From positions 2,502,501-2,566,500 of the forward strand of contig NZ_QTJP01000001.1 of assembly GCF_003391115.1 (NCBI RefSeq): a DNA stretch of 64,000 nucleotides, read 5' to 3'. Source of the DNA: Sphingomonas crusticola (GTDB lineage: Bacteria > Pseudomonadota > Alphaproteobacteria > Sphingomonadales > Sphingomonadaceae). Each line of letters begins with the position of its first letter. The first letter of the stretch is position 1. A model generated the notes under the pieces. The model searched no databases and was not told the origin of the DNA. It saw nothing but the letters and a program-made list of their open reading frames with translations. Shown in pieces: positions 33,276 to 42,919 of the stretch. The position numbers and the translations under genes are program-made.

Positions 33276-34076
33276 TCAATGTCTGTAGCGCAGCTGATCC
33301 GACAATGTACGAACGGCAGCCGGGAAAGATGGGCCGCCGCAATCGGCGAGCGAGCCCGGAAGATAGAGGCGCGGTATGTCTGCGATCGCGGGATGCTCCA
33401 GCATGGCGCTGCCGAGATCGCGCGCCTGTTTGCCGCCCGTGATCAGGAAATCGGGGCGGGCGGCGACGAATTCTTCCAGCGACAGGTTGGACAGAGCCGG
33501 GCGGCCGAGCTTCGTCGCCAGATTTACCAGCCCGACGCGGCGCACCATCTCGTCCATCAGCGTGCCACCGCCCGAGAGATAGCCGCGTCTCTGATAGTCG
33601 GCGGCGACGCGCCCGTAGCCGGTGCGCGGAATGGTCGCGAGCGCGGCATCCATGCGTTTGATCAGCGCCTCGCCCCGCTCGCGGTGGCCAACCGCGCCCG
33701 CGACGAGCCGCACCTGCGCGACGATATCGGCGTAGCTGTTGGCGGGGGGCACGGCCACGACCTGCGCCTTGAGCCCGGCACGCAGTGCGGCGTCCGCCTG
33801 GCCCGGCCAGCCAGTGAGCAGCAGATCGGGCTGGCGCGCAAGCAATGCCTCGGCCGAGGAGTCAATTGTCGGGAAGTGCGCTGCCTGACGCGCGATCGGC
33901 GACATGGCAGGCATGTGCGAGAGGCGGGTGAGACCGGCAATCTGGCTTGGATCGGCCAGCACGACCAAAAATTGATCCGCGCACAGGTTGAGCGACGCGA
34001 CGCGGCGGGGCGGCGCCCCGTGCGCGGGCAAAGCGAGCGCGAGGAGGAGGGCGAAAAGAGGCAAACGCACGCGCAT
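33276..34076 (-). CDS. btuF: Cobalamin ABC transporter substrate-binding protein (BtuF-like)
   Basis: The 266-residue protein has a signal peptide (MRVRLPLFALLLALALPAHG) and a class III periplasmic binding protein fold with two lobes joined by a helix. It shows RRVASLNLCADQFLVVLADP, LLARQPDLLLTGWPGQ, NLSLEEFVAARPDFLITGG and the terminal CGGPSFPAAVRTLSDQL. It is divergent from the permease/ATPase genes, with about 100 bp between. A cobalamin riboswitch and btuB lie nearby, so the ligand is most likely vitamin B12 or another corrinoid. By sequence alone it could bind a siderophore. Confidence 0.85.
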   Translation of the reverse strand: MRVRLPLFALLLALALPAHGAPPRRVASLNLCADQFLVVLADPSQIAGLTRLSHMPAMSPIARQAAHFPTIDSSAEALLARQPDLLLTGWPGQADAALRAGLKAQVVAVPPANSYADIVAQVRLVAGAVGHRERGEALIKRMDAALATIPRTGYGRVAADYQRRGYLSGGGTLMDEMVRRVGLVNLATKLGRPALSNLSLEEFVAARPDFLITGGKQARDLGSAMLEHPAIADIPRLYLPGSLADCGGPSFPAAVRTLSDQLRYRH

Positions 34077-34179
34077 AGGGCAGCTCTACGGGCAAGTAAG
34101 GGTTAAGTGAAACGCCCTAATCCCGTTCATCCGCGCGTGCGGCTCGACTTGGCGGCGGGGCAAAGGCTAGGGATCGCGC

Positions 34180-35172
34180 GTGGGGAAATCCTCGGTCCGT
34201 ATCGATCTTGCGCTGGCGCTGGTCGCCCTGCTCTGCGCGGCGGTGTCGCTCGGCCTTGGGCCGGCGCATCTCGGCTGGGGGCGTGCCTTCGCGGCGCTGA
34301 CGGGGCAGGGCGACGCGATCGCCGGCACGATCGTGTGGGAATTGCGGCTGCCGCGTGCGCTGCTCGCGCTGATGGTCGGCGCAATGCTGGGTGCGGCAGG
34401 GGCGGCGCTGCAGGGCTATTTGCGCAATCCGCTCGCCGATCCCGGTGTGCTCGGGACTTCCAGTACGGCCGCATTGGGCGCGGTTGTGGCGCTTTATTAC
34501 GGGTTCGCCGCGGTGAGCCCCCTTATGTTGCCGCTCTTTGCCATAATCGGCGCGCTCGCGGGATTGGTGCCGCTGCTGTTGCTCGCGGCACGGAGCGAAG
34601 GACCGCTTGCCCTGATCCTCGCCGGCGTTGCCATCGCCACCGCGGCGGGGGCCGGGATCAGCCTCGCGCTTAATCTGGCGCCCAATCCGTTTGCCGCGAT
34701 CGAGATCATGACCTGGCTGATGGGTAGTCTCGCCGACCGCTCCTTTCTCCACGTCTGGCTGGCATTGCCGTGCATCGCCATCGGGCTTGGCCTGATCCTG
34801 CTAGAGGGTCGCGCACTCGACGCACTGACACTGGGCGAGGACGGCGCGATCGCGCTGGGCGTCAATCTCCCGCGAACCCGGGCTCGGCTGCTGATCGCGA
34901 CCGCGATCGGCGTCGGCGGGGCGGTCGCGGTATCGGGCGCGATCGGCTTCGTGGGCCTGGTGGTGCCGCATCTGTTGCGGCCCTTCACCGACCGGCGGCC
35001 ATCCTCCCTGCTAATTCCGTCCGCGCTGGGCGGGGCAGCGCTCCTGGCCGCGGCGGACGCGCTGGTGCGCACGGTGCCGACGCTGGAGGAGCCGCGCCTC
35101 GGCGTGGTCACGGCATTGATCGGCGTGCCGATCTTCCTCCATCAGCTTGTGCGGGCACGGCGCGAATGGTGA
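34180..35172 (+). CDS. btuC: Cobalamin/FecCD-type ABC transporter permease
   Basis: The 330-residue permease has about ten membrane helices. It starts at GTG 34180 (MGKSSVRIDLALALVA). FecCD/BtuC signatures are WELRLPRALLALMVGAMLG, AALQGYLRNPLADPGVLG and the coupling region DALTLGEDGAIALGVN. SGAIGFVGLVVPHLLRP and the late LLAAADALVRTV follow. It forms the translocation pore for substrate delivered by BtuF. The ATPase gene overlaps its 3' end by seven bases. Confidence 0.9.
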   Translation: MGKSSVRIDLALALVALLCAAVSLGLGPAHLGWGRAFAALTGQGDAIAGTIVWELRLPRALLALMVGAMLGAAGAALQGYLRNPLADPGVLGTSSTAALGAVVALYYGFAAVSPLMLPLFAIIGALAGLVPLLLLAARSEGPLALILAGVAIATAAGAGISLALNLAPNPFAAIEIMTWLMGSLADRSFLHVWLALPCIAIGLGLILLEGRALDALTLGEDGAIALGVNLPRTRARLLIATAIGVGGAVAVSGAIGFVGLVVPHLLRPFTDRRPSSLLIPSALGGAALLAAADALVRTVPTLEEPRLGVVTALIGVPIFLHQLVRARREW

Positions 35173-35927
35173 GGCTCGACCGGGTTTCGGTGGCGCTCGG
35201 CGCGCACCGGGTCGTCGAGGCCGCGACCGCCGATCTGGCGGGCGGCGTGATCGGCCTGATCGGCCCCAATGGCGCGGGCAAGTCGACGCTGGTACGCGCG
35301 ATCGCGGGCCTGATCCCGCACGAGGGCGCTATCCTGATCGATGGCACGGCCATCGACAGTCTGTCCCCACGCGAGCGGGCGCGGCAGATCGCCTATCTGC
35401 CGCAAGGGCAGAACGTGCATTGGCCGCTGACGGTCGAGCGGCTGGTCGCGCTTGGTCGGTTGCCGCATCTGGCGCCGTTTGCGCGGCCGGCGGCAGCCGA
35501 CCAAGCGGCGGTCGAGGCAGCGCTGGAGCGGACCGATCTCCTCGGTTTGCGCACGCGTCCGATCGACCAATTGTCGGGCGGTGAGCGCGCGCGCACCTTG
35601 CTGGCGCGGGCGTTGGCGGTCGAGGCGCCGCTGCTGCTCGCCGACGAGCCGCTCGCCGCGCTCGACCCGGCGCATCAGATCGAGGTGATGGCGCTGCTAC
35701 GAGGCGAGGCCGCGCGCGGTGCGACGGTGATCGCGGTGCTGCACGACCTCACCATTGCCGCGCGCTGGTGCGACCGGTTGCTCCTGATCGACGAGGGGCG
35801 GCTTGTCGCGGACGGCCCGCCGCGCGAGGTGCTGACGGCGGATCGGATCGGGTCCGTCTACGGCGTGTCCGCTTTCATCGGGGAGATTGAGGGCCAGCCG
35901 CTCGTCGTTCCGCTGACACATCATTGA
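35166..35927 (+). CDS. btuD: Cobalamin ABC transporter ATP-binding protein
   Basis: The 253-residue ATPase starts at ATG 35166, seven bases inside the permease gene. Walker A is GPNGAGKST, the Q-loop AYLPQGQNVHWPL, signature LSGGERART, Walker B LLLADEPLAALD and the H-loop switch IAVLHDLTIAARW. It resembles BtuD/FepC ATPases of class II importers. No membrane segments occur. The cobalamin riboswitch begins about 30 bp after its stop and controls the next gene, not this one. Confidence 0.9.
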   Translation: MVRLDRVSVALGAHRVVEAATADLAGGVIGLIGPNGAGKSTLVRAIAGLIPHEGAILIDGTAIDSLSPRERARQIAYLPQGQNVHWPLTVERLVALGRLPHLAPFARPAAADQAAVEAALERTDLLGLRTRPIDQLSGGERARTLLARALAVEAPLLLADEPLAALDPAHQIEVMALLRGEAARGATVIAVLHDLTIAARWCDRLLLIDEGRLVADGPPREVLTADRIGSVYGVSAFIGEIEGQPLVVPLTHH

Positions 35928-35958
35928 CCGCAATGCAGCATCTGCCCTAACCGCAGTC

Positions 35959-36126
35959 CCGCGACAGGTTCTCCTTCGGGAGATGAAAAGGGAAGCGAGT
36001 GAAATGCTCGCGCTGCCCCTGCAACTGTAAGCGGTGAGTGTCCGGCCGATTAGCCATTGGGGTTCCGATCCCGAGAAGGCGGCCAAAGCGCGATGACCCG
36101 TGAGCCAGGAGACCTGCCCGTCGCGG
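35959..36126 (+). promoter_or_regulatory. Cobalamin (B12/adenosylcobalamin) riboswitch upstream of btuB
   Basis: The conserved core is easy to read: GGTT..CTCC with AGATGAAAAGGGAAGCGAGTG, then GCCCCTGCAACTGTAAGCGG, AGCCATTGGG, GAAGGCGGCC, and the B12-box end GCGATGACCCGTGAGCCAGG with AGACCTGCC. The P1 closing helix is CCGCGAC (35959-35965) with GTCGCGG (36120-36126). The btuB ATG is about 85 bp downstream. Binding of cobalamin should lower btuB expression through its ribosome site or a terminator. Confidence 0.95.
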
Positions 36127-36211
36127 CTGTCCACCGTTCGGCCAGGGTGCGCCGCGCGGTCGAGGAATTTCCTCGTGAGACGGCATTTGTCGTCAACCGC
36201 GAGGAAGTATC

Positions 36212-38095
36212 ATGTTCCGTTTCAAGACTGTCCTACTGGCGAGCGTCCTCGCCACGCCCGCTTTCGCCCAGCAGGCATCGCCCCCCGATGCCGCAACCGA
36301 TGCCACCGAAGTGGTCGTCACCGCCGTTCGGACGCCGACCGCGATCGATCGGGTCGCAAGCTCCGTCACCGTGATCGACCAGGCGGCGATCGAGGCATCG
36401 CAGCAATTCACCATCTCGGATCTCATCGTCCGCACACCCGGCGTGACCGCATCGCGCACGGGCGGCTTCGGTACGACGACCGGCGTGCGCATCCGCGGTG
36501 CCGAGAGCGACCAGACCGTGGTCGTGATCGACGGTGTGAAGCTGAACGATCCGGCGGCGCCCGGCGGCGGCTATGATTTCGGCGACCTGTTCGTGGGCGA
36601 TGCCGCACAGATCGAAGTGTTGCGCGGCCCGCAATCGACCTTGTGGGGCAGTCAGGCGATTGGCGGCGTCGTCAATATCGTCACAACGCTGCCGAGTGCG
36701 GGCACCCAAGGATCGGCGCAGGTGGAAGGCGGATCGCGTGGCACCGCGAGCGGCCGGGCGGCGGTCGGCGGCGCCAGCCAGAGCGTGCAGTGGCAGCTGG
36801 CCGGCAATGCCTTCCGTACCGATGGTATCTCGGCGATCGCGCCGGAATATGGCGGCCGTGAGCGCGACGGCTATCGCCATATCGGCGGCAGCGGACGCGT
36901 GCTGGCGGACGTCACTTCGAACGTCAGCGTCGATCTGCGCGGCTATTGGAGCCACGGTAAGGTTGACCTCGATTCCAGCTTCGGCGCGCCCGACACAGCC
37001 GAATATCAGAAGTCGACCAACTGGATCGGCTATGCGGGCGTCAATATCGCCTTGCTCGACGGTCGTCTCAAGAACCGCATCGCCTATACGCGCGACCAGA
37101 TCGACCGCGGCAATTTCGATCCGAGCCTTGGCGCCGATGACAAGACGTTCGATTCGCGCGGACGCAACGATCATATCGAATATCAGGGCAGCCTTGCGAT
37201 CGTGCCGGGCTGGGACGCGATCTTCGGCGCAGAGCATGAGCATTCCAGCTTCCGCGCCGCGTCTCCCTATAGCAATGACCGCGCCAACGTTTCGATCGAC
37301 AGCCTTTACGGCCAGATCAACGGGACGGTGCTCGATCATCTGACGCTCACCGGCGGCGTGCGTTACGACGATCATCAGGTCTATGGTGGCAAGACCTTGT
37401 TCTCGGCAGGCGGCGTGTGGGCCTCGGGTGGCACCATCGTCCGGGCAAGCTACGGCGAGGGCTTCAAGGCGCCGACCTTGTACCAACTTCATAGCGATTA
37501 CGGCAACCTGGCGCTGGAGCCGGAGCGCGCACACGGCTGGGATGCGGGCATCGAGCAGCGTCTCGGCACGCATTTCACGGTTTCGGCAACCTGGTTCGAC
37601 CGCGACACACGCAACCTGATCCAGTTCGCATCAACGCCACCGCGCGCCGACCGGCCGTTCGGCTATTATTCGAACGTCGCCAAGGCCAGCGCACATGGGA
37701 TCGAGGCGGCCGCCGCGGCGATATTCGGGCCGCTCGCTTTCCATGCTAACTATACATGGACGGACGCCGAAGATCGCTCACCCGGCACTGCCCATGGCAA
37801 GGACCTCATCCGCCGCCCGCATGACACGGCGAGTGCCGATGTCAGCTATCGATGGTCGTTCGGCCTGGTCATTACCGCGGCGGTGACGAGGGCCAGCCAC
37901 AGCTTCGAGGACGCGGCGAACACGACCCGGCTGGGCGGCTATACATTGGTCGATCTGCGCGCGGAGCTACCGATCGGCCATGATCTGACGCTGTTCGGGC
38001 GGGTCGAGAACCTGTTCGACGAGAAGTATCAGACGGCCTACCGCTACGGAACGCTTGGCCGCAGCTTCTACGGCGGCGTGCGCGCCAAGTTCTGA
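36212..38095 (+). CDS. btuB: TonB-dependent vitamin B12 receptor BtuB
   Basis: The 627-residue outer membrane receptor has a signal peptide (MFRFKTVLLASVLATPAFAQ), then a TonB box (TEVVVTAVRTPT). The plug domain has SDLIVRTPGVTASRTGG, GVRIRGAESDQTVVVIDGVK and EVLRGPQSTLWGSQAIGGVV. A 22-strand barrel ends in a C-terminal aromatic (GGVRAKF). Length and plug sequence fit BtuB. The cobalamin riboswitch directly upstream gives strong independent support for the substrate. A perfect palindrome follows the stop codon. Confidence 0.94.
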   Translation: MFRFKTVLLASVLATPAFAQQASPPDAATDATEVVVTAVRTPTAIDRVASSVTVIDQAAIEASQQFTISDLIVRTPGVTASRTGGFGTTTGVRIRGAESDQTVVVIDGVKLNDPAAPGGGYDFGDLFVGDAAQIEVLRGPQSTLWGSQAIGGVVNIVTTLPSAGTQGSAQVEGGSRGTASGRAAVGGASQSVQWQLAGNAFRTDGISAIAPEYGGRERDGYRHIGGSGRVLADVTSNVSVDLRGYWSHGKVDLDSSFGAPDTAEYQKSTNWIGYAGVNIALLDGRLKNRIAYTRDQIDRGNFDPSLGADDKTFDSRGRNDHIEYQGSLAIVPGWDAIFGAEHEHSSFRAASPYSNDRANVSIDSLYGQINGTVLDHLTLTGGVRYDDHQVYGGKTLFSAGGVWASGGTIVRASYGEGFKAPTLYQLHSDYGNLALEPERAHGWDAGIEQRLGTHFTVSATWFDRDTRNLIQFASTPPRADRPFGYYSNVAKASAHGIEAAAAAIFGPLAFHANYTWTDAEDRSPGTAHGKDLIRRPHDTASADVSYRWSFGLVITAAVTRASHSFEDAANTTRLGGYTLVDLRAELPIGHDLTLFGRVENLFDEKYQTAYRYGTLGRSFYGGVRAKF

Positions 38096-38101
38096 CGACA
38101 T

Positions 38102-38140
38102 CCCATCGTCACCCCGGAACCAGTCCGGGGTGACGATGGG
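38102..38140. repeat. REP-like palindrome with a perfect 17-bp stem
   Basis: CCCATCGTCACCCCGGA at 38102-38118 pairs exactly with 38124-38140; the loop is ACCAG. It is the longest perfect stem of this repeat family in the window. It sits between btuB and the convergent flavin-binding gene, and may act as a two-way terminator. Confidence 0.8.
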
Positions 38141-38141
38141 C

Positions 38142-38572
38142 TTAAACCTGGATTTCCCCTTCGTCCTCGCCGTCCCAATAATGGATGCGCGAGGCATGGA
38201 CCTTGATCAGCACCAGACGGGCGTCTCGACGCCGTCCTTGAACCAGCGTTCTAGGTCCTTATTCCAATGGGCTTCGAACTGATTCTTGTCGCGGATCAGC
38301 TCCGCCTGGCCTTCGATGGCGACAAAGAAGGGACGCATGCCGAGCATGCCGGCCTTGCCCTGGAAGGAAAGTCCAACCTGCGGATCGCGGCCGATATCCT
38401 GCACCATCAGCGTGTCGTCGGAGGTGAAGTAGAAACTGTCGCCGTCATAATCGACGTCGCGATTGTTGCTCATCGGGCGCGCGCCGATGGCGCCGTTGGT
38501 GGCGCGGGTCGAGAGCATCGTGAAATCGATGTCGCGCATCTTTTCTGAAATTTCGGCGAGCGTCTTGGTCAT
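38142..38572 (-). pseudogene. Pyridoxamine 5'-phosphate oxidase family protein, frameshifted near its C-terminus
   Basis: The main frame starts at ATG 38570-38572 (MTKTLAEISEKMRDIDF) and shows the split-barrel features RPMSNNRDVDYDG, DIGRDPQVGLSFQGK and WNKDLERWFKDGVETP. It then stops early after VWC at 38207. Shifting frame by one base at about 38218 restores LVLIKVHASRIHYWDGEDEG, the normal end of this family, with a stop at 38142-38144. Expected ACG CCC GGT CTG is read as ACG CCC GTC TGG, so one G is missing. With that base the gene is exactly 144 codons. This is either real decay or a sequence error. Confidence 0.8.
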
Positions 38573-38654
38573 GCATCGGGCTCCTGTTTTGCGATTGAAC
38601 GCTTCGCCTGCGACAGAGGTTCAGCACGCGACCGCGAAACGGGAATCATGACCG

Positions 38655-38993
38655 ATGCCGACGATCCTCCTGCTGATTTTATCCAATCTTTTCATGACCA
38701 CCGCCTGGTATTGGCACCTCAAAGGCGGGATGCACAAACAGCTGTGGCTGGTGGTGCTGATCAGCTGGGGCATCGCCTTCTTCGAATATTGCCTGGCGGT
38801 GCCGGCCAATCGGCTCGGCTATGCGAGCGGATGGAGCGGGGGGCAGCTAAAGATCGCGCAAGAGGCGATCACCCTGATCATCTTCGGCGGCTTCATGGTG
38901 CTGGTGCTGGGCGAGCCCTTGCATTGGCGCCACCTTGCCGCCTTCCTGTGCATCATGGCAGCGGTGGCCTTCCTGTTCGTCGGCAAACCTTGA
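38655..38993 (+). CDS. DMT-family small membrane protein (DUF486)
   Basis: The 112-residue protein has four predicted helices. It starts [20 protein letters not shown] and includes [24 protein letters not shown] and [17 protein letters not shown]. These match DUF486, a half-size relative of drug/metabolite transporters. Family members probably work as dimers; the substrate is unknown. It is 31 bp upstream of tsaD on the same strand and divergent from the frameshifted flavin-binding gene. Confidence 0.88.
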   Translation: MPTILLLILSNLFMTTAWYWHLKGGMHKQLWLVVLISWGIAFFEYCLAVPANRLGYASGWSGGQLKIAQEAITLIIFGGFMVLVLGEPLHWRHLAAFLCIMAAVAFLFVGKP

Positions 38994-39024
38994 AAGCCGG
39001 CGAAGGCGCGCGCAGAGGGTCGCG

Positions 39025-40059
39025 GTGGCGCTGATCCTCGGCCTTGAATCCTCATGCGATGAGACCGCGGCGGCGGTGGTGACCTCGGACGCCCGAGTGC
39101 TGTCGCACAGATTGGCGGGGCAGGAGGCGGCGCATCGTCCTTATGGCGGCGTCGTGCCGGAGATTGCGGCGCGTGCCCATGTCGAGGTGCTGACGCCGCT
39201 GACGGAGGCTGCGCTCAAGGACGCCGGGGTCACGCTCGGACAGATCGACGCCATCGCCGCGACGGCCGGGCCGGGGCTGATCGGTGGAGTCATGGTCGGG
39301 CTGGTGACGGGCAAGACGCTCGCGCTGGCGGCAGGCAAGCCTTTCATCGGCATCAACCATCTCGAAGGCCACGCTTTGTCGCCACGGCTCGCCGATCCGG
39401 ATCTGGAATTTCCCTATCTGCTGCTGCTCGTATCGGGCGGACATTGCCAATTGCTCGAGGTACGCGGCGTGGGCGATTATCGCCGGCTGGCGACCACGAT
39501 TGACGACGCTGCCGGCGAAGCGTTCGACAAATCGGCGAAATTGCTGGGGTTAGGCTTTCCCGGCGGTCCGGCGGTGGAGGCGGCCGCGCGCGCGGGCGAT
39601 CCCAAAGCGGTGCCTTTGCCCCGTCCTCTGGTGGGCTCGGCCGAACCGCATTTTTCTTTCGCTGGTTTGAAAAGTGCGGTGCTGCGCGCGCGCGACGCCG
39701 GCCTCTATTCGGCGGAAGATATCGCGGCATCGTTCCAGCAGGCGGTGATCGACTGCCTGGTCGATCGCACGCGCCGCGCGATCGGGCGCGCATCCGGGAT
39801 GAATGCCTTGGTGGTGGCGGGCGGTGTTGCCGCCAACGATGCGATTCGCGACGCCCTGCAGACGCTGGCCGGACAGCATGATCTACGGTTCGTCGCTCCG
39901 CCAATGTGGCTTTGCACCGATAATGCCGCGATGATCGCCTGGGCGGGCGCGGAGCGGTTCGCGCTGGGCCTGACCGACCCGCTCGACATGCCGGCGCGCG
40001 CGCGCTGGCCGCTCGACCCTTCGGCGGAAAGGGCGCGCGGCGCGGGGGTGAAGGCATGA
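39025..40059 (+). CDS. tsaD: tRNA N6-adenosine threonylcarbamoyltransferase TsaD
   Basis: The 344-residue protein starts at GTG 39025 ([19 protein letters not shown]), the standard TsaD N-terminus. The metal-binding HLEGH is present, as are [15 protein letters not shown], the ASKH-fold phosphate loops and [13 protein letters not shown]. TsaD transfers the threonylcarbamoyl group to A37 of tRNAs reading ANN codons and is essential in most bacteria. The gpsA start overlaps its stop (ATGA), so tsaD and gpsA are translationally coupled. Confidence 0.96.
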   Translation: MALILGLESSCDETAAAVVTSDARVLSHRLAGQEAAHRPYGGVVPEIAARAHVEVLTPLTEAALKDAGVTLGQIDAIAATAGPGLIGGVMVGLVTGKTLALAAGKPFIGINHLEGHALSPRLADPDLEFPYLLLLVSGGHCQLLEVRGVGDYRRLATTIDDAAGEAFDKSAKLLGLGFPGGPAVEAAARAGDPKAVPLPRPLVGSAEPHFSFAGLKSAVLRARDAGLYSAEDIAASFQQAVIDCLVDRTRRAIGRASGMNALVVAGGVAANDAIRDALQTLAGQHDLRFVAPPMWLCTDNAAMIAWAGAERFALGLTDPLDMPARARWPLDPSAERARGAGVKA

Positions 40060-41033
40060 GGATCGGCGTGATCGGCGGCGGGGCCTGGGGCACCGCGCTG
40101 GCGCAGGTGGCGAGCGCGGGCGGCGAGGTCTTGTTGTGGGCCTACGAACCGGAAGTGGTCCAGGCCATCAACGCCGCACACGAAAATCCGATCTTCCTGC
40201 CCGGGGTTGCACTGTCCCCGGTCATCGAAGCGACGGGCGATCTCGCGGCTCTGGCGCAGTGCGAGGCTTTGCTGGTGGTGACGCCGGCGCAGCATATGCG
40301 GCACATTTTGGCGGCGGCCCCGATCGACGAGCGGCCGCTCATTCTGTGTTCCAAGGGGATCGAAGCCGAAACGATGGCGCTGATGTCGGAGGCGGCGGCG
40401 GAGACGTGCCCCGCCGCGCCGATCGCGGTCTTGTCCGGACCGACCTTTGCCAGCGAAGTCGCCAACGGCCTGCCGACGGCGGTGACGCTTGCCTGCGCGG
40501 ATGAGGCGGTGGCAACGCGGCTGGCGACACGCATCGCCCGGCCCGGCTTTCGCCCCTATCGCTCGACTGATGTCGTGGGCGCCGAGATTGGCGGTGCGGT
40601 CAAGAATGTGCTCGCGATCGCCTGCGGCGTCGTCGAGGGCGCCGGGCTCGGCAAGAATGCGCGCGCGGCCCTGATCGCGCGCGGCTTTGCGGAGATGACG
40701 CGTTTCGGACTGGCGCGGGGCGCCAGACCGGAGACGCTGGCGGGCATGTCCGGCCTGGGCGATCTGGTGCTAACCTGCTCGTCGGAGCAATCGCGCAATT
40801 TCTCGCTGGGGATGGGCCTCGGCCAGGGGCGCGATGCGGCGAGCATGATGGCGGACCGCCGCACGGTCGCCGAAGGGGCTTTCACCGCGCCGGTGCTGGT
40901 GCGGGCCGCGCGGGCCGTCGGCGTCGAACTGCCGATCTCGGAAGCGGTGGCAGCTTTGCTGGAAGGCAAGGTCAGCGTGAATGCCGCGGTCGTGGCGCTG
41001 CTGGCGCGGCCGTTAAAGGACGAGGCGATTTAG
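40056..41033 (+). CDS. gpsA: Glycerol-3-phosphate dehydrogenase (NAD(P)+)
   Basis: The 325-residue protein starts with the Rossmann motif [52 protein letters not shown], the catalytic Lys region [33 protein letters not shown] and [12 protein letters not shown] follow; all are standard GpsA signatures. It makes sn-glycerol 3-phosphate for phospholipid synthesis. It is the last gene of the DUF486-tsaD-gpsA run and ends a few bases before the convergent AsmA-family gene. Confidence 0.96.
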   Translation: MRIGVIGGGAWGTALAQVASAGGEVLLWAYEPEVVQAINAAHENPIFLPGVALSPVIEATGDLAALAQCEALLVVTPAQHMRHILAAAPIDERPLILCSKGIEAETMALMSEAAAETCPAAPIAVLSGPTFASEVANGLPTAVTLACADEAVATRLATRIARPGFRPYRSTDVVGAEIGGAVKNVLAIACGVVEGAGLGKNARAALIARGFAEMTRFGLARGARPETLAGMSGLGDLVLTCSSEQSRNFSLGMGLGQGRDAASMMADRRTVAEGAFTAPVLVRAARAVGVELPISEAVAALLEGKVSVNAAVVALLARPLKDEAI

Positions 41034-41042
41034 AACGAGGTG

Positions 41043-42881
41043 CTAGCGCAGCGCTTGCGCCGCGAGCCCGGCGCAATCAGCGTCGGGCGCCGGCTCGACA
41101 TGCGGCCCGGCAATGGCATTGCCGATCAGCTTGAAGACGGTGCCGACCGTCTTGGGCACACTCTGCGGCACCACCTTGGGCTCCGACAGGCTTCCGGACA
41201 CGATGATCGGGATAGGCAGGCGAACCGCATGTTTGAGCTTGGGCTGGCCGGAAAGCGTCAGGCCCAGCCGCTCCGTCGCAAGGTTGATCGTGCCCTTGCC
41301 CTGCGTGCGGGAGACGTCGGTATCGAGCAGCAGCGGCGCCGCCGTGGCGATACCGCCCTTCATGTCGAAGCGGGCGATGAGGCAGCGCAGCGCTGCCTTG
41401 TCCGATTTGTCCTCGAACAGCGCACGACCCGCATCGGAGCCTAGCAACAAAGCGGCGCGGCGATTGACCGCGCCATTCCGGCCGACGACGCCGATGGTAC
41501 CGCTGGCCTGGCCGATCGCGGCACGAACCGTGCGCCCGCTGCCCTCCAAATGTATCCGCGCCGCCAGCGCTCCCGAGGCAAGATCGCCGAGCATCGCCTC
41601 GAGTCGGGCATTACCGACGCGTAGATCGAGCGTCAGGCGAGGCGTGCCCGATTGGTGTCGGACGCGGGCCATGCCCGTCAGCCGGCCCTGGCCGAGCGTG
41701 GCGACGAGCGGCTTGGCGGTAAGTACGCCATGGTCGAGCGTAAGCGTGCCACGCAGCGCCCGGAAGGTCGAAGGCTGCTTGAACAGCAGGCGCTTGATAT
41801 CGAAATCGATGGTGCCGTCCGTGCGCTGCATATGTTCGAGGTGGATCGCGGTGTCCGGGAAAATGCGCGGGCCGATCGCCTTGCGCTTGGCGGCGGCGCG
41901 GGCGAGCCCCTCGTTGGAGGCGAGATCGTCGAAGTCGAGGCCGGTCGAGACGATATTGCCGTCCACCCTTGTGCGCCCATCGCGCTTCGCCACGGTGACG
42001 TCACCCGCGAGCGCCGAGCGGCCCAGACGGAGATCGAGTTTGCGAACCGCCCAATCCGCGCGGTCGTGACGCAGGTTGGCGGTCAGCCGCACCGGCTGGG
42101 TTCCGGGCAGGCCTGCCTCGATCAGCAAATCGAGGTGCCGTAAATCGTCGCCCCACGCGGTGGCGCGGGCGTCGAAATGGCCAAGGTCGAGCGGATGATC
42201 GGCGCGACCGATCAAGGTGCCGTTGGCGATAGCGGAACGATAATCGAATCGGAACGGCCAGGGCTTGTTGCCGGTCAAGGCCGCGCCCGTGAGCGCGATG
42301 GTGGACGGATTGCCGGCGAGGCTCCCGCGTCCGGCAAGACGCAGGCCCTGATCATCCGCCATGAAGGGCGCGGTGAAACGATGATTGCGCTTGCGATCGT
42401 CGAGCGTCAGCAACCCATTACGGATCGTGAGGTGCTGCAGCGAGCCGCCACCACCTTTTCCTCCGCCCCCGAAACCCTTCCAATTGGCGTGGAGCGGGTC
42501 TTGGCGGAGCAGCGCGATCGTGAGTCCGTCCACCTCAAGCGAGTGCGGACGTGCCTGACCGAACATCAAGGGTATGATCGGCAGGCGCACCAGCGCCGAG
42601 CGTATGACGATCATGTCGCCCCCACCCGCCCACTCGGGCTGGGCGACGCGTATGTCGCGGATGCGCAGATCCGCCTGCAGGAAGCCGTGATCGATCCGGT
42701 CGAGCGCGCCGACCGTGACGGCGCGCCCAAACTGGCGCGACAGACTCTGTTCCAGCGGCCCGCGCAAATAGGCCCAACCATAGCTGAGGATCAGGAAGAT
42801 GATCAGCAATAGGGCGAGGATCGTGCCGCCGACGGCATACCAGACGCGGCGATGACGCCTGAAAAATGCCGGAACATCCAC
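41043..42881 (-). CDS. AsmA family protein
   Basis: The 612-residue protein has an N-terminal membrane anchor (WYAVGGTILALLLIIFLILS, about 14-33). A long periplasmic region of beta strands follows. AsmA features are GRAVTVGALDRI near the start and the C-terminal domain LLLDTDVSRTQGKGTINLA with LTLSGQPKLKHAV and PIIVSGSLSEPKVVP. Family members are bridge-like lipid transfer or outer membrane homeostasis proteins related to TamB. A glycine-rich loop lies near residue 138. It is downstream of the small sdhAF4-like gene on the same strand. Confidence 0.88.
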   Translation of the reverse strand: MDVPAFFRRHRRVWYAVGGTILALLLIIFLILSYGWAYLRGPLEQSLSRQFGRAVTVGALDRIDHGFLQADLRIRDIRVAQPEWAGGGDMIVIRSALVRLPIIPLMFGQARPHSLEVDGLTIALLRQDPLHANWKGFGGGGKGGGGSLQHLTIRNGLLTLDDRKRNHRFTAPFMADDQGLRLAGRGSLAGNPSTIALTGAALTGNKPWPFRFDYRSAIANGTLIGRADHPLDLGHFDARATAWGDDLRHLDLLIEAGLPGTQPVRLTANLRHDRADWAVRKLDLRLGRSALAGDVTVAKRDGRTRVDGNIVSTGLDFDDLASNEGLARAAAKRKAIGPRIFPDTAIHLEHMQRTDGTIDFDIKRLLFKQPSTFRALRGTLTLDHGVLTAKPLVATLGQGRLTGMARVRHQSGTPRLTLDLRVGNARLEAMLGDLASGALAARIHLEGSGRTVRAAIGQASGTIGVVGRNGAVNRRAALLLGSDAGRALFEDKSDKAALRCLIARFDMKGGIATAAPLLLDTDVSRTQGKGTINLATERLGLTLSGQPKLKHAVRLPIPIIVSGSLSEPKVVPQSVPKTVGTVFKLIGNAIAGPHVEPAPDADCAGLAAQALR

Positions 42882-42919
42882 GCCGCGGGAGACGCATGAG
42901 CTACCCCAGTCGTTCCGCG

